Assembly: GCA_025765615.1 (NCBI GenBank)
Contig: JAIVFJ010000068.1
Coordinates: forward strand, 62,001-126,000
Reading direction: 5' to 3'
From: Zopfochytrium polystomum
Lineage: Eukaryota; Chytridiomycota; Chytridiomycetes; Chytridiales; Chytridiaceae
Length of the DNA: 64,000 nucleotides
How positions within the stretch are numbered: the first letter of the stretch is position 1; each line of letters starts with the position of its first letter. The notes under the pieces are model-generated. The model ran no database searches. It saw nothing but the letters and a program-made list of their open reading frames with translations, and was not told the origin of the DNA. A program made the translations under genes and the position numbers. Shown here in pieces: positions 8,277 to 19,405 of this stretch.

Positions 8277-10274
8277 CAGCAGCGGCAGGAGCCACTGGCG
8301 ATGCGCCTCGCGCAGTGGTGGTGGTGGTGGTGGTTGGGCGGCTCACCTGCGGCTGGTGGCACCGGGCGCGGCCCCGGCGGCGTCGATGGAGCCGTCGGCG
8401 CGGGCAACGACGCCTTCAAGATGTACATAATGGGCATAGCCATATCGTTGCTGGCGTCGTTCTTATCGTCGCTGGGCCTTATACTCCAAGCGTCCGCTCT
8501 GATCAGCGCGACCTCCGGCGGTTCCTCCGTGCCGCACTCTTGCCCGTCGTCCTCGTCGTCCTCGAACCATGCTACTTCGTACCCGACCCCGCCCTCGCCC
8601 TCTGTCCACGCAAGCGATGGCTTCCAACGATCGCCAAGCACAATTCCTGACGGTTTAATCGGGCGAGCCAGCGCAGACGGGTCGGGGTCTGTTTCTGTCG
8701 GTATTCGCCGACTGTCGACCTCTCCAAATTCCACACAAAGTTCCTCCAAAGAAACGGCTAGCCACTCGTATTTGGGTCACCTGCTCTGCCGGCGTTGTTC
8801 GTGGCGGTCTTTCAAGCTTGCTTGGCACTCAAGCCAGTGGTACATTGGTTTTGCTCTCTACATCGTGTGCCAGAGCTTAGGCTCGTTTTTCACTCTTCCG
8901 TTCATTCCTGCCATGCTTGTTGCACCGCTGGGTTCGGCCGGCCTCATCTTCAATGCCCTATTCTCGGCTCTATTTTTGAAGACTCGAATCACTCTTTGGG
9001 ACTGGAGTGGTACTGTACTCATTATGATTGGAGGCGCTATCGTCAGCATTTTTGGATACCTCGAAGCAGGCGATAGTAAGAGCTTTTGGTTCTAATTCGT
9101 GTCTCGTCGGCATAGTCTGACCCTCAATGATCATTAGGACTCTCGATTGAGGACTTGATCTCACTTTGGTCAAGACCTATTTTCATTATCTACTTTTCGG
9201 TTCTTGCGTCAGTCGTGGTTTGCTTGCTCGTCTGGGCAGCTGTCCTAGAACACAGGAAACGCGCCCACTTCTCGAAAATGACAGTTCTTACTCCTACCTC
9301 GGCAGAAGCAACACCACTTCTGCTGAGCCAAGACCGCCCAATGAATCCCCAAGGTCCACCAAGAACAGTAACCCCACAAAGCCCTAACTATGCTTCAGCC
9401 ACCTCTCCTCGTCGTCGCCGATTTTCTTCCTACGGATCGGCCTCTGGATTAAGACCATCAAATGATCTTCAAATCATTGCCACCGCCGCCGATGACCACT
9501 TCCTAATTGAAGAGGACTCGACGTACTCAAGTACCCTCACAAATCCTGTTCGACCATTGAACCGCATACCTGTCAATAACTCGCCCGCACCGCCACTCTC
9601 CACGATCGGCCGTAGCTTAAGTGCAGGCACGTCCCGGAACGCCCCTTCACCTTCGCGAATCCAAGTCGGGGGAAGAGGCTTCCCTGGTTCCATCTCTTCT
9701 CCTGCCACTCCGTCAACCCCGGCAGGCGTGGCTGGCCACAGTCCTGGCCATAGTGTAGGATCGGCCGGCCTGCTGTACGCAGTGATCGGCGGTGTGGCTG
9801 CATCTTCCACGCTGTTGTTGGCGAAGAGCGGGTGAGTTAAGCTCTTGACGATGCTATCTGCGCTCTGCGAACTAAGATCTCGCTTGAACCAAAGAATTGA
9901 ACTAGTGATAATCTCTATCGCGGAGCGGGAAAATCAGTTCCGCCACCCCCTCGCCTTTGTAATCATCGCGCTGCTCGTCCTCACGCTGTTCCTTCAGGTG
10001 AATGTCACACGAGGCTTTGCGGCATGTTCTATGTCTAATTTGAAGACCATTGTAAAACCCGCAGCTCTTTGGGCTGAACAAAGCCATCGCCTTGACGTCC
10101 CCGCTGGTGGCCGTTCCGCTTTTTTTCACCCACTTCACGGTTCTTTCCATCACCAACAGCATCATCTATCTGAACCAGCTCGACGTGCTAACGACGGGTA
10201 GATTGACTGCCATTGGGAGTGGGGTAGGGATTATTATTGCGGGAGTCTGGACGCTCTCGTTGTCCAAATCCTAG
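8100..10274 (+). CDS. NIPA-family magnesium-transporter-like membrane protein
   Basis: Four exons: 8100-9075, 9138-9831, 9895-9997 and 10065-10274, about 660 residues. NIPA proteins are multi-span carriers related to the drug/metabolite transporter fold, and several transport Mg2+. Here a hydrophobic N-terminal segment (residues ~11-31) is followed by a 12-Gln tract (residues ~48-59) and a six-Trp run (~74-79). The NIPA core then starts at KMYIMGIAISLLASFLSSLG and continues through WYIGFALYIVCQSLGSFFTL, VAPLGSAGLIFNALFSALFL and the closing exons ENQFRHPLAFVI and LTSPLVAVPLFFTHFTVL. A low-complexity Ser/Pro loop (exon 2) splits the membrane core, making the protein longer than typical NIPAs. 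The ATG at 8100 is chosen because the frame upstream is microsatellite. The substrate is inferred from family only. Confidence 0.85.
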
Positions 10275-11199
10275 GGGTCCCCTTTCTTTTTTTGGGGTGG
10301 TGGTTTCGATGGGGAATTTCGGATAGCTTTGTCGTGCGTCTGACGGCGGTTTGGATGATACGGGATGCAACCTTTTTTGTGATGATTAAACTTCTGCATA
10401 TTTGCCTTCATTCTACTTTGTTGTGGTTGAACGCTAGCCAGGGGCGTAGCTTCGGCAATAGTTTTGCCACCACACCTCATTCTCAACGCTTCCACCCCAC
10501 GGCTGTCTGACCCCCAAACCCCGGCTCACGAATAACCCGCAATTGATTGAAGAAGATCGGAATGCACTGCAGAGCTGAGAAAATTCCGGACGCACAATGG
10601 CTGCAGTCGAAGCATAGTGCAAGCCACCGACTTATGCGAGAACTCGAGCAGGTATGGACGTTGTCCGAAGGGGTTTACAGGGTACTGTCCGAAACCTAAA
10701 ATAAAGGCGAAGCCGGCCCTGTATTCTTCAGTTTCCTTTTCCCGCCAAGGTCGATACTCCTTGCTGAGCATCCTCGGGGGCCACTCTCCGCATCCACCAT
10801 GAACGGAGGAGGTGACCGCACAAGTGAGCACGTGTGTTTGTTTCGGACAAACCTGCCTTCGCCGCTCGGTTGGTACGCGAAGAAAGAATTTGGACAGGCA
10901 TGCATTTGCATTACCTATTGAATGAACCGATTGGGCTGTTAGGTATGGTGCGTGTCCTTCTCTGTCGTTGCCCTGTGTTCTGTTCTCTATCGCAAATGCT
11001 CAGTTGACTTTCAACTGTTGTGCTCCTGTATGCTCGTTCGTGACTGATCGTTTTGTCTTGCCCTTCAATATATCTCCATAGATTGTAACATGGCCTTGAA
11101 GAAGGAACCGGGCCCACCAGAAAGATGTGAGGGGGAAAAAAAAAAAACACCCAAAAAGCACAAGGAGATAAAGACCTCCAGTGGAAAACCCAGAGCCGA
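10275..11199. other. Intergenic / SET2 upstream region
   Basis: This is the 3' flank of the NIPA-like gene and the 5' flank of SET2. A well-placed ATG at 10799 (context CCACCATG) opens a short frame with a possible GTGAGC donor about 20 nt on, and CCATAG near 11080 could be the matching acceptor. SET2 may therefore have a small upstream exon. A 12-A run lies at about 11139-11150. No other gene is visible. Confidence 0.4.
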
Positions 11200-14100
11200 A
11201 TGACAAGTCAGCGCCCCCTTTGGACCGACGACAGTGTGGACGGACAGGAGTCGCCTATGCCCACAGCAACGGTGGCGTCGCAGGGGGAAGCCGAGCATCA
11301 TCGGCAGCTCCAGCACAAGCAATACGAAACGCAGCAGCAGCCTCCACCAGGTTCCGACAGAGTGACGCGATCGGCTTCCATGGCGTCCCGGTCCGGAGCG
11401 CCTCCGTCTTCCTCGTCGTCCCGCTCGTCCGTCGAAGGCGGCGCACGAGAACAATCCCAGCCTCCTCGTCGATCCTCGCCGCCTTTCTCGTCCTCGGCCT
11501 CGCCGCCAGCTAATGCTTCGACCGACCGCTCGTCAGACAAGGCGGGTGTCGATGGTCGTACGGGTGCTGTTGGGCCTGCCGGTGCCGTCGAACCAGTGGT
11601 CTCCGACGGGCCTGGGGGTTCCTCTTTGGCAGATCGGTCCAATCCCCGGTCACCACCCACTACCCCAGCTGCGGCACCCTGGCCCTCAGCTTCCCAGGAG
11701 GAATACTTGAAGGTCTTTGTTCCAATCGAAGAGAACGTGTACAGGGGTGGGGCGACGGGAAGGGCTGACATGGAGGCCGCGCCTTGTATGTGCAAGTACG
11801 ATCCAGGTACTTCATCTTCGCATATTGGAACACTGCTCGCGATGCATCAAATGACTTTCTTATCACTTCGTAAGACCGGGACGCGAGATCGATGGCTTGC
11901 GGCGATGATTCGGATTGTATCAACAGGCGGGTATAAACCTGTCCGCAGCTGGAGCTTGCCCAATTCCTAACATTCCCGTCGATCAATTCAGGGTTTTGTT
12001 TTGGGAGTGTCCGGTTGACGAATGCCCCTGTGATGTGTTCTGCCTGAATCGAAGGTGAAATGTCTCACACGAATGGACTTGAATGCCCTCTAAGCTACTT
12101 CGTAGATTTCGAAGGAAAGATTACGCACCTATTGAGGTTATCAAAACCGAGAAGAAGGGATTTGGCCTCCGCGCAAAAGGAAGAATCGCAAGGTGATGTA
12201 GATGATAGCTCTACTTCGATATGCTAACGAACCCATCAGATCACAATTTGTCATTGAATACTGTGGTGAGGTTCTTCCAACTACCATGTTCGCCAAGCGT
12301 GCCCGGGAATACGCCGAGTCAGGGGTCCAGCACTTCTACTTCATGAGCATCAAGTCTGATGAAGTAAGTGCGTTTCCGGCTGGAGCCGCGACGAAAGAAA
12401 TGCTTTTTGACAAAAAACAAATCGCCTAGATCATCGATGCGTATCGGAAAGGAAACATTGCGAGGTTTATGAACCACAGTTGCGTGCCAAACTGTGAACT
12501 GCAGAAGTGGGTTGTAGGCACACAGATCCGGATGGGAATATTTGCACTCCGGGACATTGAGTTGGGCGAGGAACTCACTTTCGACTACAAATTTGAACGA
12601 TATGGGTAACCTAAATGTTGGACGCGCAATTTAAGCTAACGCCAGGCAGTGACACACCTCAAATTTGCTACTGCGGTGAAGCGGCATGCAAGGGAACAAT
12701 CGGAGGAGGAAAGCAATCAGCGCTCAAAGCCGCACCTGGTAGGTTTTTATACTCAACCGTGAGAACTTTCTGACGGCCCTCAGATCTTTACGATGAAAGT
12801 GAAGAATTCGAGCGTTCGGGTCGTCGGTCACCTCGAAAAATTGCAGACGGCGACGAGGATTATGTAGAGTCGCAGGTTTGCAACTTTGTCTCACTATTTC
12901 TTTTTTTGGGGGGAGGGAGTTTTTTACTCACGCCGAAAGCATAGCGAGAGCCGAAAGGCTTGGAGACGAACGAAGATGTTCAAAAGCTAGTGCGCAGTCT
13001 GCTGAATTCCGCAGCAAAACCCACCAAGACTTTGTTCCTTCTGCGCCAAGTAGAGGTGAGCGACAACTTTGTCTTGTTTCCTTACCTAATCTCCGTAGGC
13101 CACACAAACCGTGCAAATACAGCGCAGATTTTTGCACTATCATGGCCTCCTGGTGCTTCGTTCTGTGCTTGTTCATAACCTGCGAACAAACAATGATGTT
13201 TGCTACCAGGTTCGCTCGTTGCTTTTGCAGGGCGTTACGATTTTAATAGGTTCTCCAGACTCTATGCGTGCTGAAATCACTCCCGTCAGTTTCAAGAAAC
13301 TCGATTGTTGACAGCAAGCTTGAAGACGTTGTGACAAAGCTTGCGGATTCGAGCGTCTCCAACATTTCGGACATTTCTCGCGACCTTTTGGCGATCTGGT
13401 CACAACTTCCTGTTGTTTACAAGATTCCTAAACGGGTTGCCAGCGAAGATCATCTTGATGACTCGAAGAAGCGCGAAGCCGAATCGCCAGCCGATAGTGA
13501 TGAACGAAAGCGTGGTCGCTTCGACAGCGACAAGAAACCAGCGGTTGCTAATGATTCCCCGACGATTTCAAACGGATTTTTGAAGAAATCGACGAGCGAC
13601 GCGCGACCATCATCCATCGACTCTCCAACGTTTAGCACGGGCAGTGCGGGTGCGCGAGCGGACGAGCCCGTGGTTTTTCACCCGAAGACAAGTTTTGTCC
13701 GAAAGCAATCCGAAGATTCCTCAAAAGCTTGGACTGCTCTCAAGTCCCCTTCGTCATTCCTTGCGGTGAAGCATCCACCTGGGAACGGCGTTGGTAGTTC
13801 TATGGCTCCTAACTCATCGCCGGTCGTAGCGAGACCTGTAGACTCTGCGCTGGCCGAGCTCCCCAAGCAGTGGCGCGCTGCAACAACCGAAGACGGCAAA
13901 ATCTACTATTACAACACGGAGACTCGTGCGACTCAATGGGAGCGACCGCAAGATCCGAACGCCCCGATAGGGAATGTTCCACCTTCCAACGACGAAACTC
14001 CAGCCGTTGCAAAGCTGAGGTCGACGCTTGTGGAGGGAGTGTCTGATATGGATATCGAGGCGATTCTGGAGGCGGCGGCAGCGGCGGCCCAGACCAATAA

Positions 14101-14870
14101 TGAAAGAGGACCCGGCAGTTCCGAATCCTCCTCCATCAAGGAGCTGAGAGAGGGGGTTAGCTTCAAATTTGCTTGGTTGAAAGAGTCTATGCTAACTCTT
14201 ATTGCCCAAACTTAGATATCTCTTGTTGTAGTCAAAACTCTCAGCAAGTACAAGTCGGAGCTCTCGAATGAGAAGTTCAAGAAACTTGCTCGAAAGGTGA
14301 GTCTGCCCCTTTTCTCCAAGCGTTTCACTTTGTGCCCTTGATCGATATGGACGGTACTAATCGGAATACGCTTAAACCAAACAGCTAACCCATCAGATCA
14401 TGGAAAAGGAAATGAAAGGACGAAACTCGGTCATCTCCGGTGTCGTAACAGAAGAGATGGCGTCGAAGATAAAGAAGTTCGTTAAGCGGTCCCTCGAGCT
14501 TGCCGGTATCAAAGCCCCGTCAGGAGTCACTAGTAAAGCATCAGCGCATGCGTCATCCTCAGTGACTTCGAGCTCGGCAAAGGATACTGGGCAGTCGGGC
14601 GGATCGTCCAGCTCTCAAGGGCACGAACGAAGCAACGGGAGGGACAGAGACCGTGAGCGGGATAGCAGAAACGGACATCCATCGTCGTCGTCTTCTTCTT
14701 CTTCAAGATCAAGAGCGGTCAAAGAAGGCAAGGTAGTGAAGGAAAAAAGTGGCAGCAGTAGCAGCAGCGCGAGGCATGAAGGGGAAAGAAAAAAGTCCAA
14801 GGATGCTCATCATCGTTCCCATCATCATCACGGCAAGGATGACAAGCACAGGAAATCAAAATCGAAATGA
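11200..14870 (+). CDS. SET2: Histone H3 lysine-36 methyltransferase Set2
   Basis: About 13 exons. It methylates H3K36 on chromatin transcribed by RNA polymerase II. Exon 1 (11200-11806) encodes a Ser/Pro/Gln-rich N-terminus ending in the first AWS cysteines (CMCKYDP); exon 2 (11875-11926) gives [11 protein letters not shown] and exon 3 (11992-12054) [16 protein letters not shown]. The SET domain (12116-12605) has [16 protein letters not shown], the catalytic NHSCVPNC and GEELTFDY. The post-SET motif is [10 protein letters not shown] (exon 12650-12738). Exon 13259-14155 carries a helical TFIIS-N-like region ([16 protein letters not shown]) and a WW domain ([16 protein letters not shown]...TQWERP). 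The SRI domain, which binds the phosphorylated polymerase tail, is split over 14216-14297 and 14399 onward ([17 protein letters not shown], then IMEKEMKGR). The tail is Ser/His/Lys-rich. The AWS-SET-postSET-WW-SRI order is diagnostic. Confidence 0.93.
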
Positions 14871-15299
14871 TAAGAATGGGCTGTTTTGTCGAAGAGCGTG
14901 TGTGTACATTTGAATGAGCGAGACCCTTGCTTATAGTTGTTTTCTTCCACGGCGGCGTAAACAGCCGAATAATAATAATAGATTAGCAATGAAAAAGAGG
15001 TTGGACGAGAATGAGCCTCTCTGTTGAATATCAGCGATATCATTCCCCGTCCTCCAAAGGCCTTCAATAATCGGGTCATCGGCGCAAACATGAAACACGA
15101 TGAGGGTGAAATCGTTACGATACAAAATGAGAAAGCAACGAAAACACAGCAAAGCCTTAAACTGACTTTGCCGCAGCCGCACTCCAGAACCTAAAAAAAA
15201 ATAAAATAATAATAGTAAAAGGCGCCAACCAAAGCAAGCTTGTGCCCATACAACTCTTGTGTGTGCGGAAGAATTGCTTCTTCCACCTGGTAGTGAGAA
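14871..15299. other. SET2 3' flank, no gene seen
   Basis: AT-rich sequence with an AATAATAATAATAG run near 14967 and an AATAAAATAATAATAG run near 15200, suitable as polyadenylation-type signals. I see no coding structure. Confidence 0.4.
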
Positions 15300-15494
15300 A
15301 TGACGCAAGGCTGGAATCCTGCCTTCTTGCCTGGTTTCAACAGTTTCAGTCCTCGGCCGGATCCTGCAGTTCCATTGGCTCCACAAACGATGCAAAACTA
15401 CTTTTCTGGACAGCCAACTTTGCTCAATATCCCTCAAGACCAGCTGACTGGTGCTGGACTCTATGGGTTGTGTCTCGAGTTGCGAAGCTGGTAA
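15300..15494 (+). CDS. Hypothetical protein, possible first exon or gene fragment
   Basis: An ATG-initiated 64-codon frame begins MTQGWNPAFLPGFNSFSPRP and continues with proline- and glutamine-rich, uncharged sequence up to about IPQDQLTGAGLYG, which has the composition of real coding sequence rather than a shadow frame. After that the frame reaches a stop, with possible donors at about 15466 and 15491. I could not find a convincing continuation before transposon sequence begins near 15740-16170. It could be the intact N-terminus of a gene cut off by transposon insertion. No family was recognised. Confidence 0.35.
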   Translation: MTQGWNPAFLPGFNSFSPRPDPAVPLAPQTMQNYFSGQPTLLNIPQDQLTGAGLYGLCLELRSW

Positions 15495-15746
15495 CCGACA
15501 ATTAAGCTGTGCCATTTATATCTGGTGGATTTGTTGTGGCTTATGACTGGGGGCTGTTGTACGGCTGGTCCCATGAAGGAGCCTGGAACAACAAGAACAA
15601 CTGCGGAAATAATTGGCATGTACAGATACAATCGCAAACCGGAAGAGTGAGCGCGAGTATACAATGCTTGCCGGTATTGCCCTTTCACCCAGGGTTGAGC
15701 AGGCGTTTGAGCAAGCCTTACTGTAACGGCAAATATATATGTTCTA

Positions 15747-15835
15747 CTGGGTCCAACAACAAGGTTCCCTCTAGTATTTGATGTCTCTTCAAAATTTGAA
15801 GCACTTCCCATAGCGGCTTTTGTAGTTGGACCCAG
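15747..15835. repeat. Short inverted-repeat (hairpin) element
   Basis: CTGGGTCCAAC (15747-15757) is repeated as its exact reverse complement GTTGGACCCAG (15825-15835), enclosing 67 bp. It could be a miniature inverted-repeat element, but there is no clear TA or other target duplication. Confidence 0.4.
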
Positions 15836-16500
15836 ATGGCACTGCACAGTGCGCATCACGCTGCCTGGGCTTCACAGGAAAAGTTCAGTTACAAACTAGA
15901 AATAAGTGCAATATGCAGTTCAATCCACCCAGCACATTTGCCAACGTGGACCAAGAGGGTTCCAACAGGCACCGTGCGCCTGTCTCCACCACAGAAGGAC
16001 CTCACGCCCCTCATGAGCCCACACCAACTGCACACAGGGAGCGTTCCCTGCCTGTCCGCCTCAGATCTAGACAGATTGCTTCAACTCTCATAGCCGTGGG
16101 CAGCTCACCACTGCCACCACAAGATCAGCGCCATCCGCCGCCACTGCCACCAGCCAGATCAGCACCAACCCTGGCATGGAGAAGCAGCATCACACGAAGC
16201 ACAATGCTGCCACATGCAAGACCGTTGTCAAATTGCACGCAAAGGGATGGAGCCTTGGCGAGATCAGTGACGTTGTTCCAATCAAGCGATCTAGCGCCCA
16301 AAGTATAATACGCCGCTTTGACAAGACCGCCTGGTGGATCTCCCCCGCAGTGGACAGCCAAGAAAGCTCTCAGTCTACGATCTACGATATCTGGCTCGGG
16401 TAACAAGAGGTTCTGCAGAGAATCGTTGCCGTTACAAGACATCTCAAACGACATGAATTCAGCTCAATTGTCCCCCATTACAACAAGAACTATTCGGAAA

Positions 16501-16736
16501 TAGTTGCTAGGCAAGCATGACTGGCACGCGGTAAAACCTCTCCTATATTATCTGCTTGAGCAGAGGAGGAGAAAAACTGTTAACACAAGGTTTCCCTTCC
16601 ACTTAATACTTGGAGTATTTGTCAGCAGCACAAGGCAGCACCCAGGTCTGCATTGCCAGTGGCTCGCTCTCCCATGGGCATTGTGAGAACGTCTGTCTTG
16701 TGGCTCTTGCTGCTAACCAGTCAGTTATGCCTAACA
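16501..16736 (-). repeat. Copia-A LTR fragment inside Tc1 element
   Basis: From TAGTTGCTAGGCAAGC to the terminal GCCTAACA this matches positions 52406-52667 of the copia-A 5' LTR, with small deletions. The remaining ~150 bp of the LTR is absent, so it is not a simple solo LTR. Confidence 0.75.
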
Positions 16737-17220
16737 ACTGGGAAGCAGGGCAAAGTCTGTCTGTAGAGGAGAGCTGGGGAAAGCATGATGAATGAGTGCT
16801 TGCAAGGCTTGTGCAAGAGTAGTTGTGGATCCTTCTCGATTTGGGGTTGTTTAATGGGTTTGAACCCAGGAAGCTTTTTGTTCATTGACAGCTGGCTGAA
16901 CTCGACCAAGTATCCTGACATTCTGGATGTGGAGTTTGAGAGTTTTCTGGACTATAAGGATAGGAAAATGGACTTTTAAAACAATCTGACTGCCAACTTC
17001 ATCTATCAGCAAGACAATGCACCAGCTCACAAAGCAGTGAAAGTGGGACAATGGTTTCAGAAACGTGGATTGATGTTCTGGATTGGCCTGCACAAAGCCT
17101 GGATCTTAACCCAATTGAGCATCTCTGGGAACACTATGAGATCCTCTACATCTCTGAAGGCTCATCCCATAGTCTAGTGGATATGTGGGGAAAGGACAAG
17201 TCATCAATGATGGGGAACTC

Positions 17221-17316
17221 CTGGTTCTAAGGGCCAGTACCCTGGTGTTGGTGTTAATACTACTCTCTATGTATGCTTTGAAAGCACAGATATACCAATC
17301 AATAACTGTCATGAGT
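17221..17316 (+). repeat. Second copy of the ~95-bp dispersed repeat
   Basis: Near-identical to 3318-3408, from GGGCCAGTACCCTGGTGTTG to AATAACTGTCATGAG. It lies within the insertion that separates the catalytic and C-terminal parts of Tc1 element 1. Confidence 0.7.
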
Positions 17317-17949
17317 CATAGCTGACTCATGAGTGCCATAACAGCCATGGACAAACATACAGAGACAAGTCTCCACATGAATGAATCATGGGTGCCATAG
17401 GCATGAGATGACAGGGTTAAGCCCTGGAGCGCCCATACAGGACGGGATGGTATCCGACATACCAACTTGATGTGGAAGATGAGACAGGCTTGACTTGAAG
17501 AGGGAAGAACCTGATGGTGAAGTGAATCCCAGCTCTGAAAAAATCAGTTTCAAGGGCATGGACCAAAAATTCCCCGTTTGTTCCTTCAATGTTTTGTTGA
17601 AAGTATGCCAAGGAGAATCAAGGCTGTGATCAAAAACAAAGGGAGTACCACCAAGTGCTGAGGTAGCTGCTCCTTATCCACCTTTTACTCTACCTCGTTT
17701 TTAATTTGGACCGACACCAATTTTTTAATTTTGTCCGAGTGTATGAAGACTTTCTTCCCCTGACTGTACGGAACAAGCTTGGTCGTGTTGAACCATTTAA
17801 GGGCCAGCGTGCCGCGGGCCGAAGGTCTTAAGGTTGCCATCGCTGAGTGGGAGGGGGAAGGGCGCCAGCGGATGGGTTCACCGATCGGTCATCGCATGAT
17901 AGGACCGTGAAGGGGCCCTAATTCACCCCTTGCTATCTTTGGAAGAGTA

Positions 17950-19032
17950 CAGGGGGAGGACAAAAGTTTCCAGGCACCGCTGTGCCACCCGCCACCGCCA
18001 GCTCGTTGATCTGCACTGCCCCATTGATGATCTCACCAAACTTGGAGCAATCGCCTCAACATTTGACATGGGGACAGCAAAGAGAGTGAAGAATGATCAT
18101 GGCGTGTGCAAGACGCTGATTGCGACGCACAACAACAGGAAGAGCACCTGTGAGATCGCCAATGACACATCTGTACCGAAGTCAACGGTCCAGGATATAA
18201 TTGCGCGCTAATTTTCAACTGTCTTGCAGCCAAAAAGCCCTATCTAAACCCAGAGCATCGACGTAAACGGCTTGAATTTGCTAAGGAGCATGTCAGGTGT
18301 GAAGAGTGGGAGAAGGTAATTTGGACTGATGAGGCCAGCTTTGAGACTGGAGCGCAGGGGCAGGTCCGTGTTTGGCGCTGTGCTGGTGAAAAGCTCAAAC
18401 CAGAATGTCTTCAAGCAACAGTGAAGAGTGGCCGCCAGTCGTTCTCAATTTGGGCTTGTTTCCGCGGTTCGATTGCGGGAAGCTATGCATTGATTGACGG
18501 GCAACTGAACAGCTCGCAGTATATTGACATTTTGGATGGTCAACTTCAAGTCTTTATTGAATATTTGGATGAACAGAATGCTGACGAGGAGTTTCTTGAG
18601 AACAGCCTGATCTATCAGCATGACAATGCACCAGCTCACACAGCCCTGAAAGTTAAAGCTTGGTTCAAAGAAAAGGGCTTGCCTATCATGAACTGGCCCG
18701 CTCAAAGCCCGGATTTGAACCCCATAGAGAATCTCTGGGCTCGACTTAAAGATCAAGTATCAGAAGACTGACCGCTTGGCCTCGAGGTGTTGAAAAAGTC
18801 AGTTTGAAAAGCTTGGCAGGAAATTGAACCCCAGTTCCTCCAATCATTAGTGAAGAGTATGCCTGCAAGGATGCAAGCTACTATTGAGAGTGATGGAGGG
18901 CCAACAGACTATTGACCAGACTTTCGAACCATCACGTTCTTTTTGCTTGAAATACAATTAAGTTTTGTGGAATTGGATTGAGCGAAATTTTGGTGGCACA
19001 GCAAGTGCCCGGAAACTTTTGTCCCCCCCCTG
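17950..19032 (+). mobile_element. Tc1/mariner element 2 with intact terminal repeats
   Basis: A 1,083-bp element bounded by the TA duplication (17948-17949 and 19033-19034). The ~29-bp terminal inverted repeats begin CAGGGGGAGGACAAAAGTTT on the left; the right end, read inward, is CAGGGGGGGGACAAAAGTTT, so they differ at only a few positions. Inside is a damaged DD34E transposase. Termini this well kept around a broken gene suggest moderate age, or a substrate that could still be moved in trans. Confidence 0.9.
17968..18915 (+). pseudogene. Tc1 transposase remnant (DD34E)
   Basis: The N-terminal DNA-binding part reads KTLIATHNNRKSTCEIAND (about 18109-18165), ending in TVQDIIAR then a stop. 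The coding frame then jumps to one open from about 18217, giving KKPYLNPEHRRKRLEFAKEH, IWTDEASFETG (first catalytic Asp), IYQHDNAPAHTAL (second Asp) and NPIENLWARL, with Glu 34 residues after the second Asp as in classic Tc1. Roughly the second helix-turn-helix is deleted, and stops follow KDQVSED and elsewhere near the C-terminus, so the gene is not functional. Confidence 0.88.
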
Positions 19033-19034
19033 TA

Positions 19035-19405
19035 CATATCTGTCTGCTCTCCATCTCTTGTCCACAACGGCGACTTGCCCCGAAAAAAACACCACATTCG
19101 ACTGGCAGCGGATACTCATTCACAGCTGTCGTGACTTCCGGCTTGTGCTCTGCGGCCAGCTTTTCGTCTGACCAACAAGCGCACATCACTCTGAATCGAG
19201 CCCGCAGTGCCTTGGCCTGCTGGTTTCTGATGCCTCACTGAGATCGGATACCTCACTAAGATGCTCAGTAAAGAATGTGGACCCGCCACTTTTTGGAGCT
19301 TGAGTGTGGTGTTGCAGCAATTTTACTTTCAAATAAACGTTTGCGGAGTAATGAATTGGGAACTAAGATCTAGGAGAGAGAAGTTTTTCGGCTCAAAAGG
19401 AAACT
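19035..19405. other. 3' flank of the V-ATPase gene
   Basis: No gene is seen between the Tc1 element and the V-ATPase stop codon. The stretch includes the presumed 3' UTR of the minus-strand gene. Confidence 0.4.

Larger units (their letters stand above)
16176..17741 (+). mobile_element. Tc1/mariner element 1, decayed and interrupted
   Basis: Pieces of a Tc1-type transposase lie in order: a helix-turn-helix region with KTVVKLHAKGWSLGEISDVV (about 16210-16270); a catalytic-domain region with FSIWGC (near 16833), then YQQDNAPAHKAV (about 17007-17042) carrying the second Asp; and a C-terminus ESMPRRIKAVIKNKG (about 17598-17645). The right end TTTTGTCCGAGTG|TA at about 17741 looks like a Tc1 terminal repeat beside a TA site. 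Stops and frameshifts break the gene. A copia LTR fragment (16501-16736) lies in the middle, and about 340 bp including the 95-bp dispersed repeat is inserted near 17208-17550. The left terminus is not clear. The copy is inactive. Confidence 0.75.

Noticed and set aside
10799..10818. Possible first exon of SET2 (MNGGGDRT) upstream of a GTGAGC donor
   Set aside because: The donor/acceptor pairing does not give a frame continuous with 11200 that I could verify, so I kept the simpler start and only mentioned the alternative.
17820..17945. GC-rich block reminiscent of rRNA
   Set aside because: No run matches conserved rRNA cores; it lies between two transposons and remains unexplained.
18190..18232. 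CTTGCAG before the transposase second block, read as an intron acceptor
   Set aside because: No matching donor is found and the missing protein segment is a normal part of Tc1 transposases, so an internal deletion is more likely.
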